64,000 bases of DNA from Bradyrhizobium tropiciagri (GCF_018130545.1 NZ_JAFCKF010000001.1:310001-374000); one strand, 5' to 3'; shown: positions 25,669 through 33,269, counted from the stretch's first letter. The notes: a model not told the origin generated them from the letters alone. Program-made: numbers and translations.

Positions 25669-26532
25669 ATGACACCGCAAGAACGCCAACTGATCGACGA
25701 TCTCTTCGACCGGCTCGCCAAGCTGGAGAATGCCCCGCGCGACAGCGAGGCCATGTCCGCGATCATGGCCGGCCTGCGCAGCGCGCCGAATGCGGTTTAC
25801 GCCCTGGTGCAGACGGCGCTGGTGCAGGACGAGGCGCTCAAGCGCGCCAATGACCACATCCAGCAGCTCGAGGCCGCGGCCAGCCAGCAGCAGCCGGCTC
25901 AGCAGCAGTCCGGCAGCTTCCTGGATTCGATGCGCGATGCCGTCTTCGGGCAGAGCCAATCGCACGGCTCGGTGCCGCAGGTGCGCGCGCCCGATGCCGG
26001 CAGCCGTCCGGTCTGGAACTCGGGCCAGGCGATGCAGCACGCCGGTTACGATCAATCCGGCGGTTATGGTCAGTCCGGCGGCTACGGCCAGTCTTACGGC
26101 CAAGGCGGCGGGCAGCCCTACGGCCAGGGTTACGGCGGCGCACAGCAGCCGGGCGCGTTCGGCGGCGGTGGCGGTGGCGGCAGCTCATTCTTAGGCACCG
26201 CAGCGGCGGCCGCGGCCGGCGTGGTCGGCGGCTCGCTGCTGATGAACAGCATCCGCGGCCTGATGGGCGGCGGCACGCACCAGTCTCTTGCCGATGCCGG
26301 CGGCCTCGGTGGCGGCTCGCGCCCGTGGGGCGGCGACCAGTCGTCGAGCAACCTTGCCCGTGACGCCGGGATCAACGATGTCGGCTCGTCCGGTCGCGAC
26401 AGCGATTCCGGCTCGCGCGCCGGCGCGTTCGACCAGGCGCAGGCCGACCGGGACAGTGACGATGATCAGGACGCCGACGACGCCGACGACTTCGACGACA
26501 ACGGCGGCGACGACAACAGCGATTACGCGTAA
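25669..26532 (+). CDS. DUF2076 family protein
   Basis: 287-residue periplasmic-adaptor-like protein of unknown function. The conserved part is the N-terminus (TPQERQLIDDLFDRLAKLENAPRD and AVYALVQTALVQDEALKRANDHIQQLEA, a coiled-coil-like segment). It is followed by Gln-rich sequence, Gly/Tyr/Gln repeats (YGQSGGYGQS), a Gly-rich hydrophobic stretch (FLGTAAAAAAGVVGGSLLMNSIRGLMGGG) and a very acidic tail (DSDDDQDADDADDFDDNGGDD). GGAG seven bases upstream fixes ATG 25669 over the in-frame ATG at 25657. DUF2076 proteins are often annotated as periplasmic ligand-binding sensor proteins, weakly supported. Confidence 0.85.
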   Translation: MTPQERQLIDDLFDRLAKLENAPRDSEAMSAIMAGLRSAPNAVYALVQTALVQDEALKRANDHIQQLEAAASQQQPAQQQSGSFLDSMRDAVFGQSQSHGSVPQVRAPDAGSRPVWNSGQAMQHAGYDQSGGYGQSGGYGQSYGQGGGQPYGQGYGGAQQPGAFGGGGGGGSSFLGTAAAAAAGVVGGSLLMNSIRGLMGGGTHQSLADAGGLGGGSRPWGGDQSSSNLARDAGINDVGSSGRDSDSGSRAGAFDQAQADRDSDDDQDADDADDFDDNGGDDNSDYA

Positions 26533-26549
26533 ACGCGATCGCTGAAACG

Positions 26550-26580
26550 ACAACGGCCGCTCCAGTCGAGCGGCCGTTGT
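26550..26580. terminator. Rho-independent-like terminator after the DUF2076 gene
   Basis: Perfect 13-bp arms ACAACGGCCGCTC and GAGCGGCCGTTGT around CAGTC, 18 bases after the stop. No T-run follows, only TGATTCTGTC. Confidence 0.65.
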
Positions 26581-26586
26581 GATTCT

Positions 26587-26706
26587 GTCATCCCGGCGAA
26601 AGTCGGGACCGATAACCACAACCGCGCGAGATTTGACACGGCTGGGGCTACAACTTCTCTCAGTAACAACCGCCTGTGGTCATGGATCCCGGCTTTCGCC
26701 GGGACT
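26587..26706. repeat. Intergenic palindromic repeat
   Basis: Left arm GTCATCCCGGCGAAAGTCGG (26587 on) pairs with right arm CCCGGCTTTCGCCGGGACTA ending at about 26706, of the same style as 17457-17578. It lies between convergent DUF2076 and L,D-transpeptidase genes. Confidence 0.7.
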
Positions 26707-26741
26707 ACACCATCTTTGGGGCAGCTGCTTCAGAACGAAGA

Positions 26742-27542
26742 TCACATCACGACGACCTTGGCGCCGACATTGACGCGGCCGTAGAGGTCGATGACGTCCT
26801 CGTTGCGCATCCGGATGCAGCCGGACGAGACGTTGGTGCCGATGGTCCAGGGCTCGTTGGAGCCGTGGATGCGATACAGCGACGAGCCGAGATACATCGC
26901 CCGCGCGCCGAGCGGATTCTCCGGGCCGCCTTCCATGTGCCGCGGCAGATCGGGACGACGCGCCAGCATTTCCGGCGGCGGGGTCCAGGCCGGCCATTCC
27001 TTCTTCGCCGAGATCGTCTTGGTGCCGGCCCAGGTGAAGCCGGGACGGCCGACGCCGATGCCGTAGCGCAGCGCGCGGCCGTCGCCCTGGACCAGATAGA
27101 GGAACTTGTTCGGCGTATCGACGACGATGGTGCCGGCGCCTTCCTTGCCGCTGTAATCGACCAGCTGCTTTTCATAGCGCGGATCGAACGGACGCTGGGT
27201 CGGATCGCCCGCGGCCTCCTCCTGCTGACGGATCATCTGCTGCTGCGGATCCATCGGCGGCAGTTGGCGGTTGCCGTAATAGCCAGGCTGCTGCTGATAC
27301 TGTGGCGAATAACCCTGCGACGACGGCGCATCGCCGAACAGGAATTCGATGAAGCCGCCGCCCATGTTGGAGCGCTGAGGCTGCACATAGGCGGTGCGCA
27401 TCGGCGGCTGCGCGGCGCCCTGGTTGGCGTAGATCACGGTGGGCTCGGGCTGAGCCGCCGCGTCGATCGCCATGGCGTATTGGGGAATTGCAACAAGCGA
27501 AGAGGCGCCGGCGAGCAGCGCAAGCGTGGTTTTCCTGAACAT
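26742..27542 (-). CDS. L,D-transpeptidase (YkuD domain)
   Basis: Periplasmic enzyme that makes 3-3 peptidoglycan crosslinks or links proteins to it. The 266-residue protein has a signal peptide (MFRKTTLALLAGASSLVAIPQYAMA), a Gln/Pro-rich linker, then the YkuD domain (about 138-266) with the active-site signature HGSNEPWTIGTNVSSGCIRM (His226, Cys242). GARAMYLGSSLYRIHGS is also typical. ATG 27540-27542 is chosen for the signal peptide. It is monocistronic. Which reaction it performs is not visible. Confidence 0.92.
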   Translation of the reverse strand: MFRKTTLALLAGASSLVAIPQYAMAIDAAAQPEPTVIYANQGAAQPPMRTAYVQPQRSNMGGGFIEFLFGDAPSSQGYSPQYQQQPGYYGNRQLPPMDPQQQMIRQQEEAAGDPTQRPFDPRYEKQLVDYSGKEGAGTIVVDTPNKFLYLVQGDGRALRYGIGVGRPGFTWAGTKTISAKKEWPAWTPPPEMLARRPDLPRHMEGGPENPLGARAMYLGSSLYRIHGSNEPWTIGTNVSSGCIRMRNEDVIDLYGRVNVGAKVVVM

Positions 27543-27842
27543 CGACGTACTCTGTACTGGTTTCGTCGGGACTGACTGCGCGAGGCGCGCGCTGCGCCCG
27601 TTGCACGTGGTCAATAAGCAATGAAAACCGCATCGGTTTGGTAAACGGAACGGCCGTTTCGATTCACCATCCCGGCAACGGCGCGCGGTTTTGCCGGACA
27701 GCGTTTATTTTGCGTGAACGCGGCGGCGGCATGGTTAATCGCTGGTATCGCGGCGGCGACCTGCTATCCGCGCAAACTGTTCCCGCGTGAACCTGACGTT
27801 AAATCCACCCTGTCTAGAACGGACTTCAGTGAAGGGGCGGGA

Positions 27843-28628
27843 ATGAAAATCATGTCAGTGAAGCGTAAGCGTTTTCGTGTCGAACAGGCCATGGGCGAAG
27901 TCGTGATGCCGGAGCCGGAAGTTGCCGGCGGCGCCGACCTCGGTCCGATGCATCGCGAGATCATGGCCGAGCTTCGCTCGATCCGCGCCCAGATGGCCGC
28001 AGCACCGGCACAGCGCACCGGCGACAGTGTCGACGCCGCCGTCGCCCGCGAAGTCGCCGAGACCCACGCACTGCTCGAGACCTACCGCGCGCAGGTCGAA
28101 CAATGTGAGAAGCTCAAGGTCGAGCTCGACCTGATCCATGACGCGATCAGCCGCACCAAGCGCGAGATCGCCGTGCTGCACGGCAAGAGCTTCAACGGCG
28201 AGGAAATGGCCAAGGTCAATGGCGAGCTCGGCGCCGTGGTCGGCGGCACCGAGCAGGCGACCCAGCAGATCCTCGAAGCGGTCGAGGCAATCGACCAGGC
28301 TGCGACCGCGCTGTCGAAGAACGTCACACCCGACCAGCAGAAGCTGCTCAGCGAAGATATCCAGGAGCGCGTGGTCTCGATCTTCGAGGCCTGCAACTTC
28401 CAGGACCTCACCGGCCAGCGCATCAACAAGGTGATGCAGACGATGAAGTTCATCGAGCAGCACATCAACGAGATGATGAACATCTGGGGCGGCGTCGACG
28501 CCATCAAGACCCACTCCCCGCCGATCGTCGACACCCGCGAGGGCGATGCCCGCCTGCTCAACGGCCCGAAGCTCGACGGCGACGCCGGCCACGCCTCGCA
28601 GGACGACATCGACGCGATGTTCAACTGA
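27843..28628 (+). CDS. Protein phosphatase CheZ-like
   Basis: 261-residue, largely helical protein related to CheZ, the phosphatase of CheY-P. The signature FEACNFQDLTGQRINKVMQTMKFIE (182-206) contains the conserved Asp188/Gln192 region that inserts into CheY, and the C-terminal QDDIDAMFN matches the CheY-binding tail. The helical hairpin between lies at about 65-215. The basic N-terminus (SVKRKRFRVEQAMGEV) is extra. ATG 27843 follows GGGGCGGGA; ATG 27855 is an alternative. No chemotaxis gene is nearby, so its partner is elsewhere; a terminator follows directly. Confidence 0.8.
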   Translation: MKIMSVKRKRFRVEQAMGEVVMPEPEVAGGADLGPMHREIMAELRSIRAQMAAAPAQRTGDSVDAAVAREVAETHALLETYRAQVEQCEKLKVELDLIHDAISRTKREIAVLHGKSFNGEEMAKVNGELGAVVGGTEQATQQILEAVEAIDQAATALSKNVTPDQQKLLSEDIQERVVSIFEACNFQDLTGQRINKVMQTMKFIEQHINEMMNIWGGVDAIKTHSPPIVDTREGDARLLNGPKLDGDAGHASQDDIDAMFN

Positions 28629-28650
28629 GCGATCGTCAGATCATCACGAA

Positions 28651-28682
28651 AAACGCCGGCCCTCGGGCCGGCGTTTTTGTTT
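28651..28682 (+). terminator. Rho-independent terminator after the CheZ-like gene
   Basis: Stem AAACGCCGGCC/GGCCGGCGTTT with loop CTCG, followed by a T-rich run, 22 bases after the stop codon. It is symmetric and could also stop transcription from the right. Confidence 0.85.
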
Positions 28683-28785
28683 AAGCGATGGCGCACTCCC
28701 GCGAGGATCTTTTTACGCAAGCTCATCGCCGCAACGTGACGGATTGGTCAACGCGACTTACCGATCGAGACATTCAGAGAGATCA

Positions 28786-28799
28786 TTGACCCAAATCAA
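28786..28799. promoter_or_regulatory. FixK/FNR-type box upstream of the channel-like gene
   Basis: TTGACCCAAATCAA fits TTGA-N6-TCAA (9 of 10 to TTGAT-N4-ATCAA). It is centred 80 bp before the GTG start at 28872. A class II site at -41.5 would put the transcript start near 28834, with CAATTAC at a -10 position. Confidence 0.6.
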
Positions 28800-28871
28800 A
28801 TAACGGCGCCGGTCCTGAACGCAATTACCGTCAAAGTTCCGGCAACGGAACCCGGAGGGTAAGGAGCGACA

Positions 28872-29561
28872 GTGCCAAACCCTGTCTATGGCATGCGGCA
28901 GATTCGGCGCGAATACGGCGACCGACTGGTCACGATGCTCGCAGCACTGCTCGCGCTCTACATGTTCGTGCTCGCGCCACTGCATTCATCGGGTTTGTTT
29001 GCGTTTCACGGACTGACGATCGTCGCCCTGTTCGGCATCGTCGCGGGCATGGTCGTCATTTCCGACCATCCAGCCGCGCTCGGCTTCATGTTGCTCGGCG
29101 TCATCGCCAATGCCGCGGTCATCTTGCTTCGCCTGCTCTATCCTCCGTCGCCATACAACATCATCATCCTGGCAACTGGCTGGCTCGCCATCGCGCTCAC
29201 GCTCGGAGCGGTGATTGCGCACGCCGTATTCCGGCGCGGTCGCGTCACCTATCATCGGATCGTCGGTGCGATCCTGCTATATCTGCTGATCGGGCTCGGC
29301 TTCGGAACGCTATTCGTCTTCCTCGGCTTGTGGTTGCCGGACGCATTCAAGGGAATGAATTTCGAGGATGACTCGGCGCTGGCCAGCTCGGTCTATTACC
29401 TAAGTTTCGTCACGCTCACATCGACCGGCTACGGGGACATTATCCCGGTGCATCCGATGGCACGCAGCCTGTGCAACGTGGAGAGCGTGATCGGCCAGCT
29501 CTACCCCGCGACGCTGTTGGCGAGGCTCGTTACACTCGAACTGCGAGATCAAGGCTCGTAA
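28872..29561 (+). CDS. Potassium-channel-like membrane protein
   Basis: 229-residue integral membrane protein with about six hydrophobic segments and, near the C-terminus, the pore sequence SSVYYLSFVTLTSTGYGDIIPVHPMARSL with the K+ selectivity filter TSTGYGD (183-189). The pore loop is flanked by one helix before (VGAILLYLLIGLGFGTLFVFLGLWL) and one after (SVIGQLYPATLLARLVTLEL), as in the Ion_trans_2 family. The N-terminal part (residues 15-110) is four more helices without a voltage-sensor charge pattern. GTG 28872 is preceded by AAGGAG six bases upstream, so this start is strong. It carries a FixK-type box upstream. Conductance and ion are inferred. Confidence 0.85.
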   Translation: MPNPVYGMRQIRREYGDRLVTMLAALLALYMFVLAPLHSSGLFAFHGLTIVALFGIVAGMVVISDHPAALGFMLLGVIANAAVILLRLLYPPSPYNIIILATGWLAIALTLGAVIAHAVFRRGRVTYHRIVGAILLYLLIGLGFGTLFVFLGLWLPDAFKGMNFEDDSALASSVYYLSFVTLTSTGYGDIIPVHPMARSLCNVESVIGQLYPATLLARLVTLELRDQGS

Positions 29562-29677
29562 GGCTCATACTTCAAGCCACCGAATTGTCTCGCGCTGTTT
29601 GGATCCCTTGGCACAAACCGCCCTAGCATCTTCAAGGCTTCGGACGTAGATTGGGTGCTCGATGGAAGGGATCGTTC
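29562..29677. other. Short region without clear feature
   Basis: Between the channel-like gene and the next small frame. I see no terminator hairpin, box or conserved motif. Confidence 0.5.
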
Positions 29678-29956
29678 ATGGCACCCGGGTGCTTAAAGCC
29701 GAACCCGCCAATTGACGTCCTCTATGACGAGCAGAACCTGCTGCGACATCGAGCCGCGCCCCCTCCCATCAACGCCGCGAAAGTCAAAACAGCTTACCAA
29801 CAGCAGCTTGCACCTCAATCGCGCATATTGCCCCGCAAGCTCAAGCGTCGATGGGCTGAAGCGCTTGGCGGTGACGTACTGCTCTTCATCACCCTGACTG
29901 CGAACGCCCTCTGTCCGGTCCTGGTGTTGGCCGCCCTGCTACTCGAGGCTCAATAG
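29678..29956 (+). CDS. Small hypothetical protein with C-terminal membrane helix
   Basis: 92-residue frame from ATG 29678 with GGAAGGG seven bases upstream. The soluble part is basic (INAAKVKTAYQQQLAPQSR, LPRKLKRRWAEALGG) and it ends in a hydrophobic helix (DVLLFITLTANALCPVLVLAALLLEAQ). Unknown function. It belongs to the run of small genes between 28.9 and 32.1 kb. Real coding is plausible because of the ribosome site and the helix, but not certain. Confidence 0.4.
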   Translation: MAPGCLKPNPPIDVLYDEQNLLRHRAAPPPINAAKVKTAYQQQLAPQSRILPRKLKRRWAEALGGDVLLFITLTANALCPVLVLAALLLEAQ

Positions 29957-29997
29957 GACACGACTCGCGGCTTTCCGTGCAACCATATGCACGTTGA

Positions 29998-30441
29998 TCA
30001 CCAGATGTAGTTGTCGAACCACCCGTATCGCGGACGTCGCTCGGCAAAATGCGCGTAAGGTGACGGTACGTGCCTTCTTGCATGGGCATACTTCCGAGGC
30101 GACTTCGCTTCTCTTGTTTTGCGGACCGACGATTTTGGCCGCTCGATTTCGGCGGGCTGCAGCTGGGCGAACGCTTCCCGCTCGCGAACGATCGGAGAAG
30201 GCCCGGCGGCTTTGTCTGAGGCCGGAATGGGAATCTCCGCGACCTGTTCAGGAACGATCGTCGGCTGGCTGGTATCGTACACGACGAGATCGGGCAGCTT
30301 TTCCATCGAATGGATACGAATAGTTGGACGGATCGCTTCCGGCCGTTGCACCAGCGGAGAATTCGGCAGGATGACATCGAGAAGGAAGAGCAGCGCGAGC
30401 AACGCTCCGCCGACATAGAGGAGATATCGCGCCACCGGCAT
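29998..30441 (-). CDS. Small membrane-anchored hypothetical protein
   Basis: 147-residue protein: an N-terminal membrane anchor (PVARYLLYVGGALLALLFLLDVILPNSP), a linker with RIHSMEKLPDLVVYDTSQPTIVP, and a basic, His/Arg-rich C-terminus (RKYAHARRHVPSPYAHFAERRPRYGWFDNYIW in motifs KYAHARRHVP and RRPRYGWFDNYIW). This pattern is common among single-copy Bradyrhizobium hypotheticals; function unknown. GGAG precedes ATG 30439-30441 by six bases, which decides against the in-frame ATG at 30453. It faces the small gene starting at 29678. Confidence 0.7.
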   Translation of the reverse strand: MPVARYLLYVGGALLALLFLLDVILPNSPLVQRPEAIRPTIRIHSMEKLPDLVVYDTSQPTIVPEQVAEIPIPASDKAAGPSPIVREREAFAQLQPAEIERPKSSVRKTREAKSPRKYAHARRHVPSPYAHFAERRPRYGWFDNYIW

Positions 30442-30607
30442 GGATCGCTCCATCCGCCATTGTGCACATCGCAAGACTTCTTTACCCAAGGGCACGCATC
30501 TGCGCTGAAGCAAAGCTCAGCACAGCGTCAAGCAACTATCGGCCCGCAGGGCCGCAATGATGTGCGCGTGGTCGGTACCAGCGTCTCATTCGAGAACCTC
30601 ACGACCT

Positions 30608-30621
30608 TTGACATAAATCAA
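30608..30621. promoter_or_regulatory. FixK/FNR-type box
   Basis: TTGACATAAATCAA fits TTGA-N6-TCAA (9 of 10 to TTGAT-N4-ATCAA). It lies 135 bp before the small gene at 30756 and 167 bp before the divergent gene starting at 30441, in a region without other features. Confidence 0.6.
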
Positions 30622-30755
30622 CAGTATCGCGACAACGGCCAAATCAGCGAGCACCTCTGTCTCGACAGCATGCAGTCTGTGCCAAATGCGACGCGTGTAA
30701 ATCTGCTGGCAGGTTTACCGGCGCGGGTGCATATTGCCGTTGAGGGAAATTTGTC

Positions 30756-31079
30756 ATGCGTATGCCGGGAGCCAGCATTGGGTGCCGGTTGCACGGGACT
30801 TCCGGGATCATTCCGGTTGCCCCCGCGCACGCCCTTGTACTTTCACCCGGCACGAAATTGCGAATTCGCACCGCGCTCGCTGCGTGTATTCGACGCGCAG
30901 AGCTTCGCATTGAAACGTGGCGCATGCTGCGCAGGCGCGCGATTGAGCTTCCGGTCAAGCGCGCGGCGCGTCGGCTGCTTTCGGAATTGCAGCGCGAGGC
31001 TGTCTTTGAGGCGGTGGCGATCGGTGGCGGATTTCTTTCAGTCGCGCTGATCGCGTGCGCCTTGTTGCCGGATCACTGA
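30756..31079 (+). CDS. Possible small basic protein with membrane helix
   Basis: 107-residue frame from ATG 30756 with GAGGGA eight bases upstream. The middle is helical and rich in Arg (RTALAACIRRAELRIETWRMLRRRAIELPVKRAARRLL) and the end is hydrophobic (AVAIGGGFLSVALIACALLP). I do not recognise it. The downstream end runs up to the next gene (gap 42 bp). The FixK-type box upstream and the ribosome site support it; the weakly conserved-looking N-terminus does not. The start could also be later. Confidence 0.4.
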   Translation: MRMPGASIGCRLHGTSGIIPVAPAHALVLSPGTKLRIRTALAACIRRAELRIETWRMLRRRAIELPVKRAARRLLSELQREAVFEAVAIGGGFLSVALIACALLPDH

Positions 31080-31121
31080 TTGGGGTGGAGCCACTGAAGT
31101 ACTCAACGTTGGAGATTGAAC

Positions 31122-31622
31122 ATGACGCAAAGAATTGTCCGGAATACTGCAATTGCACTTTCGACGTTCGCCTGCGCGACACTGTTCTCCATCACCTGGT
31201 CCGAGCAGGGCGGCGTTTCGGCGTCGGTCGAAAGCGCCCAGGCGCGTGTCGGCCGACCGCTGACACCCATGAGCGTCGCGGGCGTCGCGCGTCGTAACAC
31301 CCGGCGCGCCGCCTACGGATACGGCTACGGATATCGGCATTACGGGGTCGGCGCAGGTATCGCCGCCACGGCGGCGGTCGCCACAGCGGCCGCTACCGCA
31401 CCGGCCTATTCCGGCTGGGGCACGAACAATTGGACCGATGCGTATGCCGCCCAGACCGATCCCCACTTCGGCCAGCCGTACTATCCGGCCCGGGCCTATC
31501 ATGGGATCAGCCCGTATTACGGCTATGCCGGATGGACCGAGTACAAGACTGCCAACGGCATCGGTTGCGAGCCCGGCACAATGACGAAATGGGCTGACGG
31601 CCACATGTACGTCTGTCAGTGA
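31122..31622 (+). CDS. Secreted envelope protein, Tyr/Gly-rich, unknown function
   Basis: 166-residue protein with a signal peptide (TQRIVRNTAIALSTFACATLFSITWS), then RRNTRRAAYGYGYGYRHYGV, an Ala-rich hydrophobic segment (GAGIAATAAVATAAATAPA) and a C-terminus with GWTEYKTANGIGCEPGTMTKWADGHMYVCQ (two cysteines). The arrangement recalls short rhizobial secreted proteins such as the BA14K-like ones. ATG 31122 has GGAG nine bases upstream. It sits in the run of small genes with FixK-type boxes; none is directly in front of it. Confidence 0.7.
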   Translation: MTQRIVRNTAIALSTFACATLFSITWSEQGGVSASVESAQARVGRPLTPMSVAGVARRNTRRAAYGYGYGYRHYGVGAGIAATAAVATAAATAPAYSGWGTNNWTDAYAAQTDPHFGQPYYPARAYHGISPYYGYAGWTEYKTANGIGCEPGTMTKWADGHMYVCQ

Positions 31623-31643
31623 AGTCGGCGCAAATATCTCCGA

Positions 31644-31672
31644 ATGAGGGCGGCCCGGTGAGCCGCCCTCAT
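31644..31672 (+). terminator. Hairpin after the secreted protein gene
   Basis: Perfect 11-bp arms ATGAGGGCGGC and GCCGCCCTCAT, loop CCGGTGA. It starts 22 bases after the stop and has no T-run. Confidence 0.6.
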
Positions 31673-31717
31673 GCATGATACAGATCGACCTCACGCGGCG
31701 ACGGGTCGCGCCCGGCG

Positions 31718-31731
31718 TTGATCTACATCAA
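31718..31731. promoter_or_regulatory. FixK/FNR-type box, full consensus
   Basis: TTGATCTACATCAA is a perfect TTGAT-N4-ATCAA palindrome, centred 99 bp before the small secreted protein gene at 31824. A -41.5 placement predicts a start near 31766 and a -10 near GATACC. It is the best of the three boxes in the window. Confidence 0.75.
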
Positions 31732-31823
31732 CATCACCACTCCCCTGACACCGACGATACCCTAGGCCGCGTCTGAAGCGGCTTCATCACCTTTCGGTTC
31801 GCGTGCGATGAGGGAGGATCACC

Positions 31824-32087
31824 ATGCGTCGGACGAACATACTTTCGATCAGGTCCGCAACATTTGCGGGAATTGCGGCCAGCCTCATGTTAGGGTTTGC
31901 AGCTGTCGCGCTCACTCCGGCACCCGCCAACGCCGTCATTTACTGCACCTATGTCGGCTATCCAGCAGGTTGCGTGGCGCGGGCCGGTGTTGTGCTCCGG
32001 CCCCGTCCGGTGGCGCGCGCTGCGGTCCGGCACAACGCGGGCGGCAACATGAATGGCGGCGTCAATCGCGTTGGGGTGCGGCGGTAA
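31824..32087 (+). CDS. Small secreted hypothetical protein
   Basis: 87-residue protein with a signal peptide (RRTNILSIRSATFAGIAASLMLGFAAVALTPAPANA) and a short mature part containing two cysteines (VIYCTYVGYPAGCVARAGVVLRPRPVARAAVRHN) and an Asn/Gly-rich end. GGAGGATCACC precedes ATG 31824. The family is known as hypothetical in Bradyrhizobium. With a full FixK-type box upstream it is probably induced at low oxygen; the role is unknown. Confidence 0.75.
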   Translation: MRRTNILSIRSATFAGIAASLMLGFAAVALTPAPANAVIYCTYVGYPAGCVARAGVVLRPRPVARAAVRHNAGGNMNGGVNRVGVRR

Positions 32088-32168
32088 GGCGGTTGTCTCC
32101 GGGTCAAGATCTTGGACTGCGGACGGCAAGCCGGATTCGGGTCCCTCTGAAATCCGGTCAGGGATAGA

Positions 32169-32200
32169 CGAAACGCCGACCCTCAGGGCCGGCGTTTTCG
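32169..32200 (+). terminator. Rho-independent-like terminator
   Basis: Stem CGAAACGCCGACC/GGCCGGCGTTTTCG with one or two mismatches and loop CTCAG, followed by TTTGG, 82 bases after the small secreted protein gene. It is the right edge of the run of small genes. Confidence 0.7.
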
Positions 32201-32228
32201 TTTGGATGAGGCCACAATCTGCCCTGCC

Positions 32229-32385
32229 TTCCCCCTTGTGGGAGAAGGTGGCGCCGATGCAATCCGCGCCGGATGAGGGATTGTCGCCGCATACTCAGAT
32301 AGCGAGAGGGTGCCTCGAGGAGAGAGACCCCTCACCCGGATTGCACCTGGCGATGCAATCCGACCTCTCCCACAAGGGGAGAGGT
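32229..32385. repeat. Intergenic palindromic repeat (CCTCTCCC...GGGAGAGG type)
   Basis: CTTCCCCCTTGTGGGAGAAG near 32229 pairs with CCTCTCCCACAAGGGGAGAGG near 32364-32385, with a second inverted segment inside (GATGCAATCCG repeated inverted). A related element occurs at 45851-45966. Confidence 0.75.
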
Positions 32386-32432
32386 GCACTGCCGATGCGG
32401 CTGCAAGATGAACAGATGGACCGGCCTCGCCG

Positions 32433-32951
32433 CTACGCCCTCGGCGCGCAGCGGACATACACCATGTTGCCGTAGCGGGTGGCGGCGTCCTTGTCGACGA
32501 AGCGGGTGATCATGACCCGGCCGTCGAACGAGATGATCTCGCGGTCCTGCTCGCCGGGGGTCGGTCCGGGCGGGCCGATATAGTTCTTGCCACCAGGGGA
32601 ACCCTTCAGCCGCAGTTCCTGCGGGGTGGCCTGGTCGGCCAGATGCATGATGACGCCGCCGTTCTGGCCGGCGCCGATCACGTAGGGCTGCTTGCACTGG
32701 CCGCGCGCGGCGGCCTCGGTGCGGGCGCGGTCGGCGGGATTCTGGAACGAGGCGAGGCCCCAGCGGCCGACGATCTCGTCGGCGCGGATCGACGCCGGCA
32801 TCTCCGGGGCCACGCCCGGTTCGACGGGTGCCGGCTCGGGGTTCGACGACAGCGACGGCAGGCTCATGCTGCCGCACGCCCCCAAAAGTGTCGTCAGCGC
32901 CGAAACAGCCGCGAACCGTGCGACCAATCGCGCGTTGAGTGACCTGATCAT
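32433..32951 (-). CDS. Lipoprotein with AprI/Inh (metalloprotease inhibitor)-like domain
   Basis: 172-residue outer-membrane lipoprotein: signal MIRSLNARLVARFAAVSALTTLLGAC with lipobox LGAC (Cys26), a Pro/Ser-rich linker, and a beta-barrel-like domain starting DEIVGRWGLASFQNPADRARTEAAARGQC and ending FVDKDAATRYGNMVYVRCAPRA. The WGL and C...C positions fit the AprI/Inh inhibitor fold, though many rhizobial members have no protease nearby. ATG 32949-32951. Inhibitor function is inferred. Confidence 0.75.
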   Translation of the reverse strand: MIRSLNARLVARFAAVSALTTLLGACGSMSLPSLSSNPEPAPVEPGVAPEMPASIRADEIVGRWGLASFQNPADRARTEAAARGQCKQPYVIGAGQNGGVIMHLADQATPQELRLKGSPGGKNYIGPPGPTPGEQDREIISFDGRVMITRFVDKDAATRYGNMVYVRCAPRA

Positions 32952-33107
32952 GTGTATCCCCCGACTATGTCCTGGCCGCACCCGTCATGCAGCCAAGCGT
33001 AAAACTTAAGACGGAGCAATGACGTCTGACAAAATTACGTCATCGCTACGATTTGGTTTCTGGTCCACCATCCTATATTGGCCTCACCAAGGCCTTAACC
33101 CGTTTGC

Positions 33108-33136
33108 TTGACAGAAACTGCGCCAAGCCATATTTC
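33108..33136 (+). promoter_or_regulatory. Housekeeping promoter of groESL
   Basis: TTGACA (33108-33113), 17-bp spacer, TATTTC (33131-33136). Predicted transcript start near 33143, directly in front of the CIRCE palindrome. Confidence 0.7.
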
Positions 33137-33147
33137 CCGGCCCACAA

Positions 33148-33174
33148 TTAGCACTCTTGCACCACGATTGCTAA
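33148..33174. promoter_or_regulatory. CIRCE element (HrcA operator)
   Basis: TTAGCACTC, nine bases, GATTGCTAA; the consensus right arm is GAGTGCTAA, so there is one mismatch. It is at the start of the groESL transcript and indicates HrcA repression with heat induction. The hrcA gene is not in the window. Confidence 0.9.
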
Positions 33175-33269
33175 ATGCGCCGGGCGTCCTGCCCGGCGCC
33201 GACCGGACCGGCATTCAACGCCGGTCTCGATGAACCGGACCTGAAACCGAGCCTCCAAGAGGGAACGTC

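Larger units (their letters stand above)
32088..32432. other. Intergenic region with terminator and repeat
   Basis: Between the small secreted protein and the convergent lipoprotein gene. It holds the terminator at 32169-32200 and the palindromic repeat at 32229-32385 and nothing else I can see. Confidence 0.6.

Noticed and set aside
30310-31050. 246-codon + strand frame
   Set aside because: It crosses the promoter region and the FixK-type box and has no plausible protein content; the shorter frame at 30756 has a better ribosome site.
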